From Hydractinia symbiolongicarpus (lineage: Eukaryota; Cnidaria; Hydrozoa; Anthoathecata; Hydractiniidae), in NCBI RefSeq assembly GCF_029227915.1, contig NC_079876.1, positions 8,806,001-8,870,000 on the forward strand: 64,000 nt of DNA, written 5' to 3'. Below the pieces are notes generated by a model. That model worked only from the letters and a program-made list of their open reading frames with translations. It was not told the DNA's origin and did no database searches. Made by a program: the position numbers and the translations under genes. Shown here piece by piece: positions 37,619-49,980 of this stretch (its first letter is position 1; the number at the start of each line of letters is the position of its first letter).

Positions 37619-40600
37619 ATGAGACTTGTAGTTTTCAAGAATGTTTTCATTTTTGATGAGACGCTGAATAAAAGAAGTTTAATCGCCGGCAAACGAAAAC
37701 CTGCGATTTCACGTAAATCCCGGACTCGGTCCGTATAGTCAAAAGTATACAAAGAAAGTACCCAGGGTGTAAACTCATTTCCCGAACGATTTTTAAATTA
37801 TTTCTTTACCACTAAAACGCATGAGACTTGTAGTTTTTAAAAATGATTTCATTTTTGATGAGACGCCGAATAAAAGAAGTTTAATCGCCGGCAAACGAAA
37901 ACCCGCGATTTCCCGTAAATCCCGGACTCGGTCCGTATAGTTAAAAGTATACAAGGAAAGTACCCAGTGAGTAAACTCATTTCCCGAACGATATTTTAAA
38001 TTATTTTTTCACCACTAAAACGTATGAGACTTGTAGTTTTCAAAAATGTTTTCATTTTTGATGAGACGCTGAATAAAAGAAGTTTAATCGCCGGCAAACG
38101 AAAACCTGCGATTTCCCGTAAATCCCGGACTCGGCCCGTATAGTCAAAAGTATACAAAGAAAGTACCCAGGGTGTAAACTCATTTCCCGAACGATTTTTT
38201 AAATTATTTTTTCACCACTAAAACGCATGAGACTTGTAGTTTTCAAAAATGTTTTCATTTTTGATGAGACGCTGAATAAAAGAAGTTTAATCGCCGGCAA
38301 ACGAAAACCCGCGATTTCCCGTAAATCCCGGACTCGGTCCGTATAGTTAAAAGTATACAAGGAAAGTACCCAGTGAGTAAACTCATTTCCCGAACGAATT
38401 TTTAAATTATTTTTTCCCCACTAAGACGTATGAGACTTGTAGTTTTTAAAAATGATTTCATTTTTGATGAGACGCCGAATAAAAGAAGTTTAATCGCCGG
38501 CAAACGAAAACCCGCGATTTCCCGTAAATCCCGGACTCGGTCCGTATAGTTAAAAGTATACAAGGAAAGTACCCAGTGAGTAAACTCATTTCCCGAACGA
38601 TATTTTAAATTATTTTTTCACCACTAAAACGTATGAGACTTGTAGTTTTCAAAAATGTTTTCATTTTTGATGAGACGCTGAATAAAAGAAGTTTAATCGC
38701 CGGCAAACGAAAACCTGCGATTTCCCGTAAATCCCGGACTCGGCCCGTATAGTCAAAAGTATACAAAGAAAGTACCCAGGGTGTAAACTCATTTCCCGAA
38801 CGATTTTTTAAATTATTTTTTCACCACTAAAACGCATGAGACTTGTAGTTTTCAAAAATGTTTTCATTTTTGATGAGACGCTGAATAAAAGAAGTTTAAT
38901 CGCCGGCAAACGAAAACCCGCGATTTCCCGTAAATCCCGGACTCGGTCCGTATAGTTAAAAGTATACAAGGAAAGTACCCAGTGAGTAAACTCATTTCCC
39001 GAACGAATTTTTAAATTATTTTTTCCCCACTAAGACGTATGAGACTTGTAGTTTTCAAAAATGTTTTCATTTTTGATGAGACGCTGAATAAAAGAAGTTT
39101 AATCGCCGGCAAACGAAAACCTGCGATTTCACGTAAATCCCGGACTCGGCCCGTATAGTCAAAAGTATACAAAGAAAGTACCCAGGGTGTAAACTCATTT
39201 CCCGAACGATTTTTAAATTATTTTTTCACCACTAAAACGCATGAGACTTGTAGTTTTTAAAAATGATTTCATTTTTGATGAGACGCCGAATAAAAGAAGT
39301 TTAATCGCCGGCAAACGAAAACCCGCGATTTCCCGTAAATCCCGGACTCGGTCCGTATAGTTAAAAGTATACAAGGAAAGTACCCAGTGAGTAAACTCAC
39401 TTCCCGAACGAATTTTTAAATTATTTTTTCACCACTAAAACGTATGAGACTTGTAGTTTTCAAAAATGTTTTCATTTTTGATGAGACTCTGAATAAAAGA
39501 AGTTTAATCGTCGGCAAACGAAAACCCGCGATTTCCCGTAAATCCCCTACTCTGCCCGTATAGTCAAAAGTATACAAAGAAAGTACCCAGGGAGTAAACT
39601 CATTTCCCGAACGATATTTTAAATTATTTTTTCACCACTAAAACGTATGAGACTTGTAGTTTTCAAAAATGTTTTCATTTTTGATGAGACGCTGAATAAA
39701 AGAAGTTTAATCGCCGGCAAACGAAAACCTGCGATTTCCCGTAAATCCCGGACTCGGCCCGTATAGTCAAAAGTATACAAAGAAAGTACCCAGGGTGTAA
39801 ACTCATTTCCCGAACGATTTTTTAAATTATTTTTTCACCACTAAAACGCATGAGACTTGTAGTTTTCAAAAATGTTTTCATTTTTGATGAGACGCTGAAT
39901 AAAAGAAGTTTAATCGCCGGCAAACGAAAACCCGCGATTTCCCGTAAATCCCGGACTCGGTCCGTATAGTTAAAAGTATACAAGGAAAGTACCCAGTGAG
40001 TAAACTCATTTCCCGAACGAATTTTTAAATTATTTTTTCCCCACTAAGACGTATGAGACTTGTAGTTTTCAAAAATGTTTTCATTTTTGATGAGACGCTG
40101 AATAAAAGAAGTTTAATCGCCGGCAAACGAAAACCTGCGATTTCACGTGAATCCCGGACTCGGCCCGTATAGTCAAAAGTATACAAAGAAAGTACCCAGG
40201 GTGTAAACTCATTTCCCGAACGATTTTTAAATTATTTTTTCACCACTAAAACGCATGAGACTTGTAGTTTTTAAAAATGATTTCATTTTTGATGAGACGC
40301 CGAATAAAAGAAGTTTAATCGCCGGCAAACGAAAACCCGCGATTTCCCGTAAATCCCGGACTCGGTCCGTATAGTTAAAAGTATACAAGGAAAGTACCCA
40401 GTGAGTAAACTCACTTCCCGAACGAATTTTTAAATTATTTTTTCACCACTAAAACGTATGAGACTTGTAGTTTTCAAAAATGTTTTCATTTTTGATGAGA
40501 CGCTAAATAAAAGAAGTTTAATCGCCGGCAAACGAAAACCTGCGATTTCCCGTAAATCCCCTACTCTGCCCGTATAGTCAAAAGTATACAAAGAAAGTAC

Positions 40601-43600
40601 CCAGGGAGTAAACTCATTTCCCGAACGAATTTTTAAATTATTTTTTCACCACTAAGACGTATGAGACTTGTAGTTTTCAAAAATGTTTTCATTTTTGATG
40701 AGACGCTGAATAAAAGAAGTTTAATCGCCGGCAAACGAAAACCTGCGATTTCACGTAAATCCCGGACTCGGCCCGTATAGTCAAAAGTATACAAAGAAAG
40801 TACCCAGGGAGTAAACTCATTTACCAAACGATTTTTTAAATTATTATTTCACCACTAAAACGCATGAGACTTGTAGTTTTCAAGAATGTTTTCATTTTTG
40901 ATGAGACGCTGAATAAAAGAAGTTTAATCGCCGGCAAACGAAAACCCGCGATTTCCCGTAAATCCCGGGCTTGGCACGTATAGTCAAATGTATACAAGGA
41001 AAGTACCCAGTGAGTAAACTCATTTCCTGAACGAATTTTTAAATTATTCTTTCACCACTAAGACGTATGAGACTTTTAGTTTTCAAAAATGTTTTCATTT
41101 TTGATGAGACGCTGAATAAAAGAAGTTTAATCGCCGGCAAACGAAAACCTGCGATTTTACGTAAATCCCGGACTCGGCCCGTATAGTCAAAAGTATACAA
41201 GGAAAGTACCCAGTGAGTAAACTCACTTCCCGAACGAATTTTTAAATTATTTTTTCACCACTAAAACGTATGAGACTTGTAGTTTTCAAAAATGTTTTCA
41301 TTTTTGATGAGCCGCTAAATAAAAGAAGTTTAATCGCCGGCAAACGAAAACCTGCGATTTCCCGTAAATCCCCTACTCTGCCCGTATAGTCAAAAGTATA
41401 CAAAGAAAGTACCCAGGGAGTAAACTCATTTCCCGAACGAATTTTTAAATTATTTTTTCACCACTAAGACGTATGAGACTTGTAGTTTTTAAAAATGTTT
41501 TCATTTTTGATGAGACGCTGAATAAAAGAAGTTTAATCGCCGGCAAACGAAAACCTGCGATTTCACGTAAATCCCGGACTCGGCCCGTATAGTCAAAAGT
41601 ATACAAAGAAAGTACCCAGGGAGTAAACTCATTTACCAAACGATTTTTTAAATTATTATTTCACCACTAAAACGCATGAGACTTGTAGTTTTCAAGAATG
41701 TTTTCATTTTTGATGAGACGCTGAATAAAAGCAGTTTAATCGCCGGCAAACGAAAACCCGCGATTTCCCGTAAATCCCGGGCTTGGCACGTATAGTCAAA
41801 TGTATACAAAGAAGGTACCCTGTGAGTAAACTCATTTCCAGAACGATTTTTTAAATTATTTTTTTTTCACCACTAAAACGCACAAGACTTGTAGTTTTTA
41901 AAAATGTTTTTATTTTTGATGAGACGCTGAATAAAAGAAGTTTAATTGCCGGCAAACGAAAACCCGCGATTTCCCGTAAATCCCGGCTTGGTTCGTATAG
42001 TCAAAAGTATACAAAGAAAGTACCCAGGGAGTAAACTCATTTCCCGAACGATTTTTTAAATTACTTTTTCACCACTAAAACGCATGACACTTGTAGTTTT
42101 TAAAAATGTTTTCATTTTTGATGAGACGCTGAATAAAAGAAGTTTAATCGCCGGCAAACGAAAACGTGCGATTTCCCGTAAATCCTGGACTCGGCCCGTA
42201 TAGTCAAAAGTATACAAAGAAAGTACCCAGGGAGTAAACTCATTTTCCAAACGATTTTTTAAATTATTATTTCACCACTAAAGCCCATGAGACTTGTAGT
42301 TTTTAAAAATGATTTCATTTTTGAGGAGACGCTGAATAAAAGAAGTTTAATCGCCGGCAAACGAAAACCCGCGATTTCCCGTAAATCCCGGACTCGGTCC
42401 GTATAGTTAAAAGTATACAAGGAAAGTACCCAGTGAGTAAACTCATTTCCCGAACGAATTTTTAAATTATTTTTTCACCACTAAGACGTATAAGACTTGT
42501 AGTTTTCAAAAATGTTTTCATTTTTGATGAGACGCTGAATAAAAGAAGTTTAATCGCCGGCAAACGAAAACCTGCGATTTCACGTAAATCCCGGACTCGG
42601 CCCGTATAGTCAAAAGTATACAAAGAAAGTACCCAGGGTGTAAACTCATTTCCCGAACGATTTTTAAATTATTTCTTCACCACTAAAACGCATGAGACTT
42701 GTAGTTTTTAAAAATGATTTCATTTTTGATGAGACGCCGAATAAAAGAAGTTTAATCGCCGGCAAACGAAAACCCGCGATTTCCCGTAAATCCCGGACTC
42801 GGTCCGTATAGTTAAAAGTATACAAGGAAAGTACCCAGTGAGTAAACTCATTTCCCGAAGGAATATTTTAAATTATTTTTTCACCACTAAAACGTATGAG
42901 ACTTGTAGTTTTCAAAAATGTTTTCATTTTTGATGAGACGCTGAATAAAAGAAGTTTAATCGCCGGCAAACGAAAACCTGCGATTTCCCGTAAATCCCGG
43001 ACTCGGCCCGTATAGTCAAAAGTATACAAAGAAAGTACCCAGGGTGTAAACTCATTTCCCGAACGATTTTTTAAATTATTTTTTCACCACTAAAACGCAT
43101 GAGACTTGTAGTTTTCAAAAATGTTTTCATTTTTGATGAGACGCTGAATAAAAGAAGTTTAATCGCCGGCAAACGAAAACCTGCGATTTCCCGTAAATCC
43201 CCTACTCTGCCCGTATAGTCAAAAGTATACAAAGAAAGTACCCAGGGAGTAAACTCATTTCCCAAACGAATTTTTAAATTATTTTTTACCACTAAGACGT
43301 ATGAGACTTGTAGTTTTCAAAAATGTTTTCATTTTTGATGAGACGCTGAATAAAAGAAGTTTAATCGCCGGCAAACGAAAACCTGCGATTTCACGTAAAT
43401 CCCGGACTCGGCCCGTATAGTCAAAAGTATACAAAGAAAGTACCCAGGGTGTAAACTCATTTCCCGAACGATTTTTAAATTATTTTTTCACCACTAAAAC
43501 GCATGAGACTTGTAGTTTTTAAAAATGATTTCATTTTTGATGAGACGCTGAATAAAAGAAGTTTAATCGCCGGCAAACGAAAACCCGCGATTTCCCGTAA

Positions 43601-46600
43601 ATCCCGGACTCGGTCCGTATAGTTAAAAGTATACAAGGAAAGTACCCAGTGAGTAAACTCATTTCCCCAACGAATTTTTAAATTATTTTTTCACCACTAA
43701 AACGTATGAGACTTGTAGTTTTCAAAAATGTTTTCATTTTTGATGAGACGCTGAATAAAAGAAGTTTAATCGCCGGCAAACGAAAACCTGCGATTTCCCG
43801 TAAATCCCGGACTCGGCCCGTATAGTCAAAAGTATACAAAGAAAGTACCCAGGGTGTAAACTCATTTCCCGAACGACTTTTTAAATTATTTCTTCACCAC
43901 TAAAACGCATGAGACTTGTAGTTTTTAAAAATGATTTCATTTTTGATGAGACGCCGAATAAAAGAAGTTTATTCGCCGGCAAACGAAAACCCGCGATTTC
44001 CCGTAAATCCCGGACTCGGTCCGTATAGTTAAAAGTATACAAGGAAAGTACCCAGTGAGTAAACTCATTTCCCGAACGATATTTTAAATTATTTTTTCAC
44101 CACTAAAACGTATGAGACTTGTAGTTTTCAAAAATGTTTTCATTTTTGATGAGACGCTGAATAAAAGAAGTTTAATCGCCGGCAAACGAAAACCTGCGAT
44201 TTCCCGTAAATCCCGGACTCGGCCCGTATAGTCAAAAGTATACAAAGAAAGTACCCAGGGTGTAAACTCATTTCCCGAACGATTTTTTAAATTATTTTTT
44301 CACCACTAAAACGCATGAGACTTGTAGTTTTCAAAAATGTTTTCATTTTTGATGAGACGCTGAATAAAAGAAGTTTAATCGCCGGCAAACGAAAACCTGC
44401 GATTTCCCGTAAATCCCCTACTCTGCCCGTATAGTCAAAAGTATACAAAGAAAGTACCCAGGGAGTAAACTCATTTCCCAAACGAATTTTTAAATTATTT
44501 TTTTACCACTAAGACGTATGAGACTTGTAGTTTTCAAAAATGTTTTCATTTTTGATGAGACGCTGAATAAAAGAAGTTTAATCGCCGGCAAACGAAAACC
44601 TGCGATTTCACGTAAATCCCGGACTCGGCCCGTATAGTCAAAAGTATACAAAGAAAGTACCCAGGGTGTAAACTCATTTCCCGAACGATTTTTAAATTAT
44701 TTTTTCACCACTAAAACGCATGAGACTTGTAGTTTTTAAAAATGATTTCATTTTTGATGAGACGCTGAATAAAAGAAGTTTAATCGCCGGCAAACGAAAA
44801 CCCGCGATTTCCCGTAAATCCCGGACTCGGTCCGTATAGTTAAAAGTATACAAGGAAAGTACCCAGTGAGTAAACTCATTTCCCCAACGAATTTTTAAAT
44901 TATTTTTTCACCACTAAAACGTATGAGACTTGTAGTTTTCAAAAATGTTTTCATTTTTGATGAGACGCTGAATAAAAGAAGTTTAATCGCCGGCAAACGA
45001 AAACCTGCGATTTCCCGTAAATCCCGGACTCGGCCCGTATAGTCAAAAGTATACAAAGAAAGTACCCAGGGTGTAAACTCATTTCCCGAACGACTTTTTA
45101 AATTATTTCTTCACCACTAAAACGCATGAGACTTGTAGTTTTTAAAAATGATTTCATTTTTGATGAGACGCCGAATAAAAGAAGTTTATTCGCCGGCAAA
45201 CGAAAACCCGCGATTTCCCGTAAATCCCGGACTCGGTCCGTATAGTTAAAAGTATACAAGGAAAGTACCCAGTGAGTAAACTCATTTCCCGAACGATATT
45301 TTAAATTATTTTTTCACCACTAAAACGTATGAGACTTGTAGTTTTCAAAAATGTTTTCATTTTTGATGAGACGCTGAATAAAAGAAGTTTAATCGCCGGC
45401 AAACGAAAACCTGCGATTTCCCGTAAATCCCGGACTCGGCCCGTATAGTCAAAAGTATACAAAGAAAGTACCCAGGGTGTAAACTCATTTCCCGAACGAT
45501 TTTTTAAATTATTTTTTCACCACTAAAACGCATGAGACTTGTAGTTTTCAAAAATGTTTTCATTTTTGATGAGACGCTGAATAAAAGAAGTTTAATCGCC
45601 GGCAAACGAAAACCTGCGATTTCCCGTAAATCCCCTACTCTGCCCGTATAGTCAAAAGTATACAAAGAAAGTACCCAGGGAGTAAACTCATTTCCCGAAC
45701 GAATTTTTAAATTATTTTTTTACCACTAAGACGTATGAGACTTGTAGTTTTCAAAAATGTTTTCATTTTAGATGAGACGCTGAATAAAAGAAGTTTAATC
45801 GCCGGCAAACGAAAACCTGCGATTTCACGTAAATCCCGGACTCGGCCCGTATAGTCAAAAGTATACAAAGAAAGTACCCAGGGTGTAAACTCATTTCCCG
45901 AACGATTTTTAAATTATTTTTTCACCACTAAAACGCATGAGACTTGTAGTTTTTAAAAATGATTTCATTTTTGATGAGACGCTGAATAAAAGAAGTTTAA
46001 TCGCCAGCAAACGAAAACCTGCGATTTCCCGTAAATCCCGGACTCGGCCCGTATAGTCAAAAGTATACAAAGAAAGTACCCAGGGTGTAAACTCATTTCC
46101 CGAACGATTTTTTAAATTATTTTTTCACCACTAAAACGCATGAGACTTGTAGTTTTCAAAAATGTTTTCATTTTTGATGAGACGCTGAATAAAAGAAGTT
46201 TAATCGCCGGCAAACGAAAACCTGCGATTTCCCGTAAATCCCCTACTCTGCCCGTATAGTCAAAAGTATACAAAGAAAGTACCCAGGGAGTAAACTCATT
46301 TCCCAAACGATTTCTTAATTTATTATTTCACCACTAAAACGCATGAGACTTGTAGTTTTCAAGAATGTTTTCATTTTTGATGAGACGCTGAATAAAAGCA
46401 GTTTAATCGCCGGCAAACGAAAACCCGCGATTTCCCGTAAATCCCGGGCTTGGCACGTATAGTCGAATGTATACAAAGAAAGTACCCTGTGAGTAAACTC
46501 ATTTCCAGAACGATTTTTTAAATTATTTTTTCACCACTAAAACGCATAAGACTTGTAGTTTTTAAAAATGTTTTCATTTTTGATGACACGCTGAATAAAA

Positions 46601-47342
46601 GAAGTTTAATCGCCGGCAAACGAAAACCTGCGATTTCCCGTAAATCCCCTACTCTGCCCGTATAGTCAAAAGTATACAAAGAAAGTACCCAGGGAGTAAA
46701 CTCATTTCCCGAACGAATTTTTAAATTATTTTTTTACCACTAAGACGTATGAGACTTGTAGTTTTCAAAAATGTTTTCATTTTAGATGAGACGCTGAATA
46801 AAAGAAGTTTAATCGCCGGCAAACGAAAACCTGCGATTTCACGTAAATCCCGGACTCGGCCCGTATAGTCAAAAGTATACAAAGAAAGTACCCAGGGTGT
46901 AAACTCATTTCCCGAACGATTTTTAAATTATTTTTTCACCACTAAAACGCATGAGACTTGTAGTTTTTAAAAATGATTTCATTTTTGATGAGACGCTGAA
47001 TAAAAGAAGTTTAATCGCCAGCAAACGAAAACCTGCGATTTCCCGTAAATCCCGGACTCGGCCCGTATAGTCAAAAGTATACAAAGAAAGTACCCAGGGT
47101 GTAAACTCATTTCCCGAACGATTTTTTAAATTATTTTTTCACCACTAAAACGCATGAGACTTGTAGTTTTCAAAAATGTTTTCATTTTTGATGAGACGCT
47201 GAATAAAAGAAGTTTAATCGCCGGCAAACGAAAACCTGCGATTTCCCGTAAATCCCCTACTCTGCCCGTATAGTCAAAAGTATACAAAGAAAGTACCCAG
47301 GGAGTAAACTCATTTCCCAAACGATTTCTTAATTTATTATTT
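37605..47342. repeat. Superunit II, copy 2 (48 monomers, ~9,738 bp)
   Basis: It repeats the order of 28276-37604 with +3 monomers near 38.4 kb, -2 monomers near 41.1 kb and +1 monomer in the 43-45.5 kb part. The first monomer is a hybrid: it has 'caagaatg' of D and then the A-like 'tttcacg' and 'ctcggtccg' with 'gtcaaaag' that copy 1 shows at about 28.4 kb. Rare shared markers, such as 'gatgagccgc' (31.77 and 41.31 kb), 'catgacac' (32.55 and 42.08 kb) and 'aacgtgcg' (32.63 and 42.16 kb), confirm the correspondence. Confidence 0.88.
38416..38618. repeat. Chimeric A/B monomer at an exchange point
   Basis: The monomer opens like the A monomer with 'ttttttccccactaag' and 'acgtatgag', then continues as B with 'tttttaaaaatgatttc' and 'gacgccg'. 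The switch lies between 38429 and 38447, inside 'atgagacttgtagtttt'. This is nearly the same place within the monomer as the 17.46 kb junction. It marks the three-monomer insertion that distinguishes superunit II copy 2 from copy 1. Confidence 0.9.
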
Positions 47343-48656
47343 CACCACTAAAACGCATGAGACTTGTAGTTTTCAAGAATGTTTTCATTTTTGATGAGAC
47401 GCTGAATAAAAGCAGTTTAATCGCCGGCAAACGAAAACCCGCGATTTCCCGTAAATCCCGGGCTTGGCACGTATAGTCGAATGTATACAAAGAAAGTACC
47501 CTGTGAGTAAACTCATTTCCAGAACGATTTTTTAAATTATTTTTTCACCACTAAAACGCATAAGACTTGTAGTTTTTAAAAATGTTTTCATTTTTGATGA
47601 CACGCTGAATAAAAGAAGTTTAATCGCCGGCAAACGAAAACCTGCGATTTCCCGTAAATCCCCTACTCTGCCCGTATAGTCAAAAGTATACAAAGAAAGT
47701 ACCCAGGGAGTAAACTCATTTCCCGAACGAATTTTTAAATTATTTTTTTACCACTAAGACGTATGAGACTTGTAGTTTTCAAAAATGTTTTCATTTTAGA
47801 TGAGACGCTGAATAAAAGAAGTTTAATCGCCGGCAAACGAAAACCTGCGATTTCACGTAAATCCCGGACTCGGCCCGTATAGTCAAAAGTATACAAAGAA
47901 AGTACCCAGGGTGTAAACTCATTTCCCGAACGATTTTTAAATTATTTTTTCACCACTAAAACGCATGAGACTTGTAGTTTTTAAAAATGATTTCATTTTT
48001 GATGAGACGCTGAATAAAAGAAGTTTAATCGCCAGCAAACGAAAACCTGCGATTTCCCGTAAATCCCGGACTCGGCCCGTATAGTCAAAAGTATACAAAG
48101 AAAGTACCCAGGGTGTAAACTCATTTCCCGAACGATTTTTTAAATTATTTTTTCACCACTAAAACGCATGAGACTTGTAGTTTTCAAAAATGTTTTCATT
48201 TTTGATGAGACGCTGAATAAAAGAAGTTTAATCGCCGGCAAACGAAAACCTGCGATTTCCCGTAAATCCCCTACTCTGCCCGTATAGTCAAAAGTATACA
48301 AAGAAAGTACCCAGGGAGTAAACTCATTTCCCAAACGATTTCTTAATTTATTATTTCACCACTAAAACGCATGAGACTTGTAGTTTTCAAGAATGTTTTC
48401 ATTTTTGATGAGACGCTGAATAAAAGCAGTTTAATCGCCGGCAAACGAAAACCCGCGATTTCCCGTAAATCCCGGGCTTGGCACGTATAGTCGAATGTAT
48501 ACAAAGAAAGTACCCTGTGAGTAAACTCATTTCCAGAACGATTTTTTAAATTATTTTTTCACCACTAAAACGCATAAGACTTGTAGTTTTTAAAAATGTT
48601 TTCATTTTTGATGACACGCTGAATAAAAGAAGTTTAATCGCCGGCAAACGAAAACC
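45574..48656. repeat. 1,014 bp five-monomer higher-order unit, three tandem copies
   Basis: Monomer starts at 46126, 47140 and 48154 carry the same C monomer, each followed by D (with 'gtcgaatg'), a C-type with 'gcataag' and 'gatgacacg', A (with 'cattttagatg') and P2 (with 'cgccagc'). I saw no difference between copies at the 1,014 bp offset. The periodic stretch begins at 45574, where 'gatgacacg' is still 'gatgagacg' one period earlier. It ends at 48657, where 'aacctgcg' becomes 'aacccgcg'. Superunit II copy 1 holds fewer than two copies, so at least one copy was gained later. Confidence 0.95.
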
Positions 48657-49980
48657 CGCGATTTCCCGTAAATCCCGGCTTGGCCCGTATAGTCAAAAGT
48701 ATACAAAGAAAGTACCCAGGGAGTAAACTCATTTTCCGAACGATTTTTTAAATTATTTTTTCAGCACTAAAACGCATGAGACTTGTAGTTTTCAAAAATG
48801 TTTTCATTTCTCATGAGACGCTGAATAAAAGCAGTTTAATCGCCGGCAAACCAAAACCTGCGATTTCCCGTAAATCCTGGACTCGGCCCGTATAGTCAAT
48901 AGTATACAAAGAAAGTACCCAGGAAGTAAACTCATTTTCCAAACGATTTTTTAAATTATTATTTCACCACTAAAGCCCATGAGACTTGTAGTTTTTAAAA
49001 ATGATTTTATTTTTGATGAGACGCTGAATAAAAGAAGTTTAATCGCCGGCAAACGAAAACCCGCGATTTCCCGTAAATCCCGGACTCGGTCCGTATAGTT
49101 AAAAGTATACAAGGAAAGTACCCAGTGAGTAAACCCATTTCCCGAACGAATTTTTAAATTATTTTTTCACCACTAAGACGTATGGGACTTGTAGTTTTCA
49201 AAAATGTTTTCATTTTTGATGAGACGCTGAATAAAAGAAGTTTAATCGCCGGCAAACGAAAACCTGCGATTTCCCGTAAATCCCGGACTCTGCCCGTATA
49301 GTCAAAAGTATACAAAGAAAGTACCCAGGGTGTAAACTCATTTCCCGAACGATTTTTAAATTATTTTTTCAAGACTAAAACGCATGAGACTTGTAGTTTT
49401 TAAAAATGATTTCATTTTTGATGAGACGCTGAATAAAAGAAGTTTAATCGCCGGCAAACGAAAACCCGCGATTTCCCCTTAATCCCGGACTCGGCCCGTA
49501 TAGTCAAAAGTATACAAAGAAAGTACCCAGGGAGTAAACTCATTTACCAAACGATTTTTTAAATTATTATTTCACCACTAAAACGCATGAGACTTGTAGT
49601 TTTCAAGAATGTTTTCATTTTTGATGAGACGCTGAATAAAAGCAGTTTAATCGCCGGCAAACGAAAACCCGCGATTTCCCGTAAATCCTGGGCTTGGCAC
49701 GTATAGTCAAATGTATACAAAGAAAGTACCCTGTGAGTAAACTCATTTCCAGAACGATTTTTTAAATTATTTTTTTTTCACCACTAAAACGCACAAGACT
49801 TGTAGTTTTTAAAAATGTTTTTATTTTTGATGAGACGCTGAATAAAAGAAGTTTAATTGCCGGCAAACGAAAACCCGCGATTTCCCGTAAATCCCGGCTT
49901 GGTTCGTATAGTCAAAAGTATACAAAGAAAGTACCCAGGGAGTAAACTCATTTCCCGAACGATTTTTTAAATTACTTTTT
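48657..49980. repeat. Mixed monomers with 'tcagcact' and 'tctcatgag' markers
   Basis: The order is G (3' part), an F-type with 'tcagcact' and 'catttctcatgag', B (opening 'aaagccc'), A (with 'gtatgggac'), a B-like monomer opening 'tcaagact', D and E. The same markers, in similar order, recur at 59108-60526, about 52-54 monomers to the right. 'tcagcact' and 'tctcatgag' also occur at about 55.86-55.92 kb, and 'tcagcact' again at 63971. Confidence 0.82.
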
